Source: Aquimarina rhabdastrellae (lineage in GTDB: Bacteria; Bacteroidota; Bacteroidia; Flavobacteriales; Flavobacteriaceae). Taken from it: a DNA stretch of 64,000 nucleotides. The stretch spans positions 62,001 through 126,000 of the forward strand of contig CANDNT010000007.1 of NCBI GenBank assembly GCA_947387485.1, written 5' to 3'. Both the position numbers and the translations under genes were made by a program. Of the stretch, positions 58,631 to 64,000 are shown piece by piece; the first letter of the stretch is position 1, and every line of letters begins with the position of its first letter. The notes under the pieces are model-generated. The model did not search any database. It saw only the letters and a program-made list of their open reading frames with translations, and had not been told where the DNA came from.

Positions 58631-60067
58631 TTATAAATTCTTTCTGTTTTTCCATAAGAATTTTTCTTTATTGGTATCATTCCATTGGGTTAAATCTGTA
58701 AGCATTTTTTCTATAGTTGCTTTCTCTAGCCATTTACCATTAACAAATACTCCAGAAATTTTACTCGTATTTCTTATATCTTCTAAAGGATTTTCATCTA
58801 GTAAAACTAAATCTGCAAGTTTATCAACCTCAACAGTTCCTATTTTATCGTCAATCTTAAGCCATTCTGAAGCTAATCGTGTCGCAGAAGCTAATGCTTC
58901 TTCATTAGACAATCCTGCATCTACTAATAGCTTTATTTCGTCATGTAGCGAGAATCCCCATACCACACCAGAAATACCAGCATCTGTTCCTGCAACCATG
59001 GATACACCTGCCTCTTTAAAAGCTTTGACTATTAGTTTATGAAAATCTGCTTGTTTTTGAAAATACGTAATCAGTTCTGGAGTTGCATTTTTATTATAAC
59101 TATTTGATGTAATCCATTTATTTTGCATCAATGGATGTACATATTTTAAACTAGGTAATGTCTTAACACTTTCTAAGGATTTAGCTTGTTTAATAATCCA
59201 TTCCATATTAGTTAGGTTAGGAATTAGCCATGTACCGTTTTCTTTTGCCAAACGAGCAAACTCTTGAGCTTTTTTATAACTGTAGTCTTCGGTTTGCTTT
59301 GATAATTCTTCGGCATGAGCAATTAATCCAAAATGAGGGATAAAAAATTCTTCAGCAGGCTTTCCTTCAAACGCTGTAGGGACATGACCTACAACTTTCA
59401 TTTCTTGTTTTTGAGCCTCATCAACTATAGCATTAAATGTTTCTGGAGTTAACCACGTATACACTTTAATAAATCTATAGCCTAATCCTTTTGCATTTCT
59501 TACTGACTGTCGACCTTCTTCTGGCGTTGTTGCTACTATTTCGTTTCCTTCTCCGTCAATTACAGCTGCTATAGCCATACGTGGTCCTATGACACTTCCT
59601 TTTTCGATCTCATCTCTTTGAGAGAAATGCCCTATTCTACCGCTTAACTCAAATACCGTAGTCACTCCGTTTGCCACATATGGTGTCATCATATTTTGAG
59701 TATCAAATGTTAATGTTGCACCACGTGTAGGATATCCTTTAGAAAAACTTCCGCTTGAAAGGTTATGTACATGCATATCAATTAATCCTGGAATAAGCCA
59801 TTTATCTCTTCCATCAATTATCGTAGCATTGTTAGGAATAACTGCATTTATCGATACAATTTTATTTTTCTCAATAATCACAGTAGCGTCTTCTATGATC
59901 TTATTGTCAACTGTCATCGGAATAATATTCACATTCTTGATAACAAATACTTCTTCTTTTTTTGCTACTTCATTTCTGGGCGATTGGTTTGACGTTGTAC
60001 ATGCGTTAAAAACTATTAAAAGACATACAATTATTAGTGATTTATAAAATCGATTATTATTAGTCAT
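58631..60067 (-). CDS. Amidohydrolase-family lipoprotein
   Basis: The 478-residue protein has a lipoprotein signal (VFNACTTSNQ, Cys23). The amidohydrolase barrel shows LIDMHVH (metal ligands), the FIKVYTW lysine region, VVGHVP and IAHAEE histidines, and MVAGTDAGISG with the catalytic Asp. The C-terminal composite sheet has KIGTVEVDKLADLVLLDENP. Such exported enzymes are often dipeptidases or imidazolonepropionase-like. The substrate is unknown. It is monocistronic and codirectional with the AraC gene upstream. Confidence 0.87.
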   Translation of the reverse strand: MTNNNRFYKSLIIVCLLIVFNACTTSNQSPRNEVAKKEEVFVIKNVNIIPMTVDNKIIEDATVIIEKNKIVSINAVIPNNATIIDGRDKWLIPGLIDMHVHNLSSGSFSKGYPTRGATLTFDTQNMMTPYVANGVTTVFELSGRIGHFSQRDEIEKGSVIGPRMAIAAVIDGEGNEIVATTPEEGRQSVRNAKGLGYRFIKVYTWLTPETFNAIVDEAQKQEMKVVGHVPTAFEGKPAEEFFIPHFGLIAHAEELSKQTEDYSYKKAQEFARLAKENGTWLIPNLTNMEWIIKQAKSLESVKTLPSLKYVHPLMQNKWITSNSYNKNATPELITYFQKQADFHKLIVKAFKEAGVSMVAGTDAGISGVVWGFSLHDEIKLLVDAGLSNEEALASATRLASEWLKIDDKIGTVEVDKLADLVLLDENPLEDIRNTSKISGVFVNGKWLEKATIEKMLTDLTQWNDTNKEKFLWKNRKNL

Positions 60068-60140
60068 ATTCCTATGTTTTTTAGAAGGAATGACAAAATT
60101 AAATTGAAGGAACTAAGTAAAATAGTATAAATCAGACATT

Positions 60141-60959
60141 CTAAATAAACCGAACTGGGAATTTTGAAATCCCCATTTCTGTAATAGAATTAAAAAAGTT
60201 ACTAGGATTATGCTGAGTTAATAATTTAAATTCTCTCAAAAAATGTGATGCATCATAGAAATTATTATCATAGCATATATCTGTAAAATTTATTGGATTT
60301 TCGCTTTGTACTTTATAGGCTATAGCGTTCCTAAATCTTGTGATTTTTTTATATGCTTGAGCAGAACATCCTACATAACTATTAAACTTTCTGTTTAGTG
60401 TTCTCGTGCTCATATTACATTGTTTTGCAATAGTAGCTATGGTGATATTTTGGTCTTGTTGAATTAAGGTAATTGCCTTTCCTAAATAATCTATTTTTAT
60501 ATCCTTAAAGGCGTTGTAAAAATATGTCTCTGCGAGTTCTACTTTTTTATCGATTTCTTCAATGTTACTTATCGTTTCTCCTAATTTGATTAAATCATCA
60601 TGCTTAATTTCCTGAAAATTATTAGGCGCTAACTTTTTATAGGGTTTATCAAAAAAGTAATTTATTCCTAAAGTTGTAAAGTCAATCGAAAATTCATCAA
60701 ATACGCCTTGATATCTTATTTGAACAGGATTAAGGTATTTTCCAAATAATTCTACTTTTGAAGGAGCTTTAGGGTTCTGTATAAACTGAATCTTATTTTC
60801 AAATCTTTTGATTTCTGTATTAACGGTCAATACCATAGTAGTCCCTATCTGTGGAAAAATATCATAATTGATATCTCTTTGTCCGTTACTTCTAAGGATA
60901 CTAAAGCTTTGAATATATTTCTTAAGAAATTCAGATTTCGGTTTTATTTCTTCAATCAT
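60141..60959 (-). CDS. AraC-family transcriptional regulator
   Basis: The 272-residue protein has an uncharacterised N-terminal sensor (about 1-150) and a C-terminal AraC double HTH (about 165-260; TIATIAKQCNMSTRTLNRKFNSYVG and FTDICYDNNFYDASHFLREFK). The second HTH keeps the family's SHFxREFK core. The likely target is the amidohydrolase gene 74 bases downstream. An inverted repeat TTTTCCATA / TATGGAAAA (60984-60992 with 61008-61016) precedes it and may be an operator. Confidence 0.88.
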   Translation of the reverse strand: MIEEIKPKSEFLKKYIQSFSILRSNGQRDINYDIFPQIGTTMVLTVNTEIKRFENKIQFIQNPKAPSKVELFGKYLNPVQIRYQGVFDEFSIDFTTLGINYFFDKPYKKLAPNNFQEIKHDDLIKLGETISNIEEIDKKVELAETYFYNAFKDIKIDYLGKAITLIQQDQNITIATIAKQCNMSTRTLNRKFNSYVGCSAQAYKKITRFRNAIAYKVQSENPINFTDICYDNNFYDASHFLREFKLLTQHNPSNFFNSITEMGISKFPVRFI

Positions 60960-61208
60960 TTTTAATCAAACTTTAACCTTCTATTTTCCATAACATTTTC
61001 TCATCCATATGGAAAACCTCATGATTGTTTTCTGTTATGCTATTTGCAATTAAGCGCTAAGACTATCTGTAAAAACCAAATCGCCTTCTTGTGATTTAAA
61101 TTGCCTATTCTACACACTTAAATCTTAACTGCCCTTGTAATACTATTCACTATATGTGTTTATTGTATGTATCGTAAAGATGAAAAATGTTACCTTTCTG
61201 TTACACTT

Positions 61209-62165
61209 TTATTTAATATGGCTTTTAAACCAAGTGATTATTTCTTGAAACGAATCAAACTTAGGATAGGGTAATGAATGACTTTTTTTGTCATAAATTT
61301 TTATTTTATACTCTTTATTATAGGATTCAAGTTGTTTTGCCAGTTCTATTGCTCCCATTACTGATACTCTTCCGTCTTGACGTGAATGTAAAATATAAGT
61401 GGGTGTATTTATTTTATCAGCCCATTGTACAGCAGAGCGTTCATAAAAATATTGCTCTTTATTTCTCTTAAAATCTGGCAAAATATTTTCTAATCCCTTA
61501 TAATTAAATTCTTTTTCTAGGTCGGACCAGCCAGTAATAAATATTGGCCTTTTTTCCGTTTGAAGTTTATAATCGGCAACACCTCCTACAACCGCAGCAG
61601 CATTAATATTAATTTTTTTAAGACTTTGATATGTCATTTGACCACCTCTAGAGACTCCCATCATAAAGATGTTATCACTATCTATATTATCGTTTTCTTT
61701 AATTGCTTTATAAAGATTTATTACATCATTTACATCATCACCTCCAGACTGATCAATAGCGCCTAATTCTCCGACATATCGATAGTTTGATGCATACACT
61801 GCAAAACCATTTTTAGCAAGCCAATAAAAATCTGGTAAATCTTCTTCGGATAATCTTCCTATGTTTCCCGTTCCTCCTCGATTGTATATAATAACCGGAA
61901 TTTTCTTTTTTCCTACTTTTTTGGGACGACAAGAAAAACCTTCTACTTCAAACTCATCACTTTTGTAATTGAATTTTTCGTAGATATAGTCTGTTTGATT
62001 TTTAGCTTTTTCATAAGACAAACTATCATACCTATATTTTGCAAGAGGACTAATCTCTTTATATGATTTTTTAATCTCAATAGGAGTTATATTATAAATT
62101 TTTGATTGAGCAAAAGTCTGAACATATCCTATAATTACAATTAATAAAATTTTTATTGTTTTCAT
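61209..62165 (-). CDS. Secreted alpha/beta hydrolase (prolyl-oligopeptidase-like)
   Basis: The 318-residue protein has a signal peptide (cleavage near TFAQ, residue 20) and the alpha/beta hydrolase fold: oxyanion region IYNRGGTGN, nucleophile elbow GVSRGGQ (Ser near 171), Asp in LHSRQDGRVS and His in KKSHSLPYP. This arrangement fits S9-family peptidases or acyl esterases lacking the propeller. The substrate is unknown. It is followed at 33 bases by the SnoaL-like gene on the same strand. Confidence 0.85.
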   Translation of the reverse strand: MKTIKILLIVIIGYVQTFAQSKIYNITPIEIKKSYKEISPLAKYRYDSLSYEKAKNQTDYIYEKFNYKSDEFEVEGFSCRPKKVGKKKIPVIIYNRGGTGNIGRLSEEDLPDFYWLAKNGFAVYASNYRYVGELGAIDQSGGDDVNDVINLYKAIKENDNIDSDNIFMMGVSRGGQMTYQSLKKININAAAVVGGVADYKLQTEKRPIFITGWSDLEKEFNYKGLENILPDFKRNKEQYFYERSAVQWADKINTPTYILHSRQDGRVSVMGAIELAKQLESYNKEYKIKIYDKKSHSLPYPKFDSFQEIITWFKSHIK

Positions 62166-62197
62166 CTTATCAATATCTATATCGTTTTGTTATTCTA

Positions 62198-62653
62198 TTA
62201 CCAATACTCAAATATTCTAGAGATTTCCCCATTCTTAAATTCAAAAAACGTCATTTGCGGTTCTCCATCTTTAATTGTATTTTCTTTTTTTAAAACATAA
62301 CTTCTTTCAATAGTTACCGCATTTAATCCTATTATTTTATTCTTGATTTTTACATCTGCAACTTCTCCGTCATACCCTCCTTCTTTTTGATTACGTACAT
62401 ATCCATTATATAAATCTTCTCTAGTATAGGTTCCTCCATATTTTGGATGTATATAGGTAAAATCATCTGAAAAAAGCTCAAAAATCTTATCAATATCTTC
62501 AATTGTAGAGTTTGGTTGAAATACTTTAAGATTCAAATCATAATAGGCTTCAACCAGTGTAGCCAATGAATCTTTATGTTGTTTAGTAACATTTTGGGCT
62601 AGTGTTTGATTCATTGTCCATATAATCAAAAAAATAGAAACTACTGTTTTCAT
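62198..62653 (-). CDS. Secreted SnoaL/NTF2-like protein
   Basis: Starting at the second Met (62653), the 151-residue protein has a signal peptide (MKTVVSIFLIIWTMNQTLAQ) and a single NTF2/SnoaL-type fold domain (about 30-151; LVEAYYDLNLKVF, LFSDDFTYIHPKYG, FFEFKNGEISRIFEYW). The first Met at 62668 adds five residues ahead of the signal and is less likely. Such domains bind or convert small molecules. It probably shares a transcript with the alpha/beta hydrolase downstream. Confidence 0.75.
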   Translation of the reverse strand: MKTVVSIFLIIWTMNQTLAQNVTKQHKDSLATLVEAYYDLNLKVFQPNSTIEDIDKIFELFSDDFTYIHPKYGGTYTREDLYNGYVRNQKEGGYDGEVADVKIKNKIIGLNAVTIERSYVLKKENTIKDGEPQMTFFEFKNGEISRIFEYW

Positions 62654-62872
62654 ATGTGATATTGCCATTTAATTTTACACTTAAAATCTGGAATTAAAGC
62701 CACTTATAGACTTTGCAGTATTAGTTCTTGAGTTAAACACTTTTAATGTCTGTCTTCAAACTAGCTCAAATATCCTTTATAAATCACCTAAAAAAAGAAT
62801 TGAATCTGTTATAATTTTGATAATATTTTCAGGTAATTCATCTATTTCAAACTTATAGATAATGAATCCTTC

Positions 62873-64000
62873 TTAATTTAACTTTTTTATATATTCAATC
62901 GCTTCATCTATATTCTTTCTATAATTATGAATTGAGTATTCAACCTCAACATCCGGAAGCAAAGGACCGTTATATCCTTTCCAGTTTTCCCAATATTTTG
63001 TAGAATAGCCAATAAGTATTCTTGAGTTTGGAAGACGAAATCCTCTTGTCTCTCCATAATGGTTAACATTTCCGCTTGTTGCTTCTCCGATAAGAGTAGC
63101 ATTGAAGTTTCTCTTTAAATTTACAGCATTCATTAATGCCGAAGAAAAGGTATGTCTACCTATTAGCACATATAATTTATCTTTTTCGTTAAGATATGTC
63201 GTACGTAATTTATTGAGAAAAGGATCTAAAATCGCAGAATTCCCTCCACTATTATTTCTTAAATCAATAATTATTTTTTGAGGTTTTTTCTTTTTAATAT
63301 CACTAAATAATTGATCATTAAAAAGTTTAAAAGGAGTATTCTTTTTTTCTGCACAACTTTGATAATTGAAATATAAGATTTTATTATCTGCTATAAAATC
63401 ATACCAATAATTATCATTTCGGCTATCACGTAAAATCTGTACAGTTGATTGTAATAAAAGGTTCTTTTTATGAAGAGATGAAATTAGGTATGTCGTGTTA
63501 TCTAAAATGAAGTTTGCTTCTTGATTAGAGGCTATTATATCTAACCCTTTTAATATCCGTGGATTCTTTATAAAGAATTGAGTATACACATCAAAATAAG
63601 ATTGATTATCATCTTTAATAATCGTTTTCATTTTTTTTATTATCCCTCTACTCGTATTTTTATTAATACCATTTAGTTTTTTATAGCGTAGATGAGCATT
63701 TATAGCATCTGTATTCGTAACAAAAATACCTTCTTTAAAAAAGTCAAATTGCAAAGGAAAAACATTCTCATATGAAGGTTCTAGCTTTGTATGCTCATCC
63801 CCTATACTTTTTGTTAATTTATATAGTTCAATCTCAAAACTCTCGTCATTTAAGATTTTACTTTTTTCTTTAATGTCTTCAATTTTCTTATAAAAATCTT
63901 GTTCTGATATTTTGGCAAATAAGTTTTTGTGTCTCGTGGGCAATTCTTTTTTCAAAAAATCTAGATCTTCAATAATCTGTACTTGTGATAGACTTTGACA
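62873..64000 (-). CDS. S41-family peptidase, cut by the window edge
   Basis: The frame is open through the right edge, so the true start lies beyond 64000. Within the window, residues upstream of an internal TTG read CQSLSQVQIIEDLDF, possibly the end of an export signal. An N-terminal helical domain precedes a C-terminal processing protease domain with IIIDLRNNSGGNS, and the nucleophile Ser in RHTFSSALMNA followed by EATSGN. A PDZ domain is not obvious. S41 enzymes cut the C-termini of exported proteins. It may be the first gene of an accessory set reading leftward. Confidence 0.85.
   Translation of the reverse strand, partial: CQSLSQVQIIEDLDFLKKELPTRHKNLFAKISEQDFYKKIEDIKEKSKILNDESFEIELYKLTKSIGDEHTKLEPSYENVFPLQFDFFKEGIFVTNTDAINAHLRYKKLNGINKNTSRGIIKKMKTIIKDDNQSYFDVYTQFFIKNPRILKGLDIIASNQEANFILDNTTYLISSLHKKNLLLQSTVQILRDSRNDNYWYDFIADNKILYFNYQSCAEKKNTPFKLFNDQLFSDIKKKKPQKIIIDLRNNSGGNSAILDPFLNKLRTTYLNEKDKLYVLIGRHTFSSALMNAVNLKRNFNATLIGEATSGNVNHYGETRGFRLPNSRILIGYSTKYWENWKGYNGPLLPDVEVEYSIHNYRKNIDEAIEYIKKLN

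Overview
The window looks like chromosomal DNA of a low-GC marine-type Flavobacteriaceae (Bacteroidetes). The evidence is strong AT richness, AT-rich leaders without Shine-Dalgarno sequences, TAnnTTTG-type promoter elements, a CarboxypepD-like/TonB receptor, type IX secretion (T9SS) C-terminal domains, DUF4296 and DUF4271 proteins, and lipoproteins of the Bacteroidetes type. No rRNA, tRNA, IS element, prophage or CRISPR array was recognised. The genus is not certain; an Aquimarina-like relative is a guess.

Layout. 0-5 kb: a 51-codon HTH gene, a metallophosphoesterase, then a housekeeping set read leftward (trmB, LysE-type exporter, alkyltransferase-like protein, Mrp, NfuA-like). 5-14.4 kb: a glycosyltransferase, a PhoB/PhoR-like two-component pair, and a divergent cell-surface cluster (TonB receptor, beta-helix lipoprotein, two T9SS-sorted proteins). 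14.4-17.5 kb: a LuxE-like acyl-protein synthetase, a transglutaminase-like membrane protein, a DUF350-like membrane protein and a YHS protein. 17.6-28.3 kb: metabolism (tyrS, an NAD-dependent epimerase, dihydroorotase, polyprenol-phosphate sugar transferase, hemD, pckA, a saccharopine dehydrogenase-like enzyme, an Lrp regulator).

28.3-44.6 kb is a sugar-utilisation region. galK, a GNAT enzyme, a sodium/sugar symporter and a lipoprotein beta-galactosidase form one leftward unit. galM, a GH63-type glucosidase and a 1021-residue kinase/M23/aminotransferase fusion form a second, with a GH18 gene divergent between them and acs behind. 44.8-51.8 kb is accessory: DUF1905 and VWA proteins, two tandem Crp/Fnr regulators, a double-glycine-leader peptide, a MarR-controlled serine hydrolase with TPRs, and a CPBP protease.

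The most striking part is 51.9-58.4 kb, a compact nine-gene leftward unit ending in a Fur/Zur-family regulator. It holds a MerC-like membrane protein, GTP cyclohydrolase I, a reading frame interrupted by an early stop, a degenerate beta-carbonic-anhydrase-like protein, a PhoX-like protein with a twin-arginine signal, a LolD/FtsX-type ABC pair whose permease has a histidine-rich periplasmic loop, and a small secreted protein. Matching palindromes (core ACAACnnAGTTG) lie exactly 15 bases before the first gene and before the regulator gene, and a second copy overlaps the -33 box of the first promoter. I read this as a Zur-type zinc-limitation regulon with its operators; that is inference from sequence. 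The right end carries an amidohydrolase, an AraC regulator, an alpha/beta hydrolase, a SnoaL-like protein and an S41 peptidase cut by the window edge.
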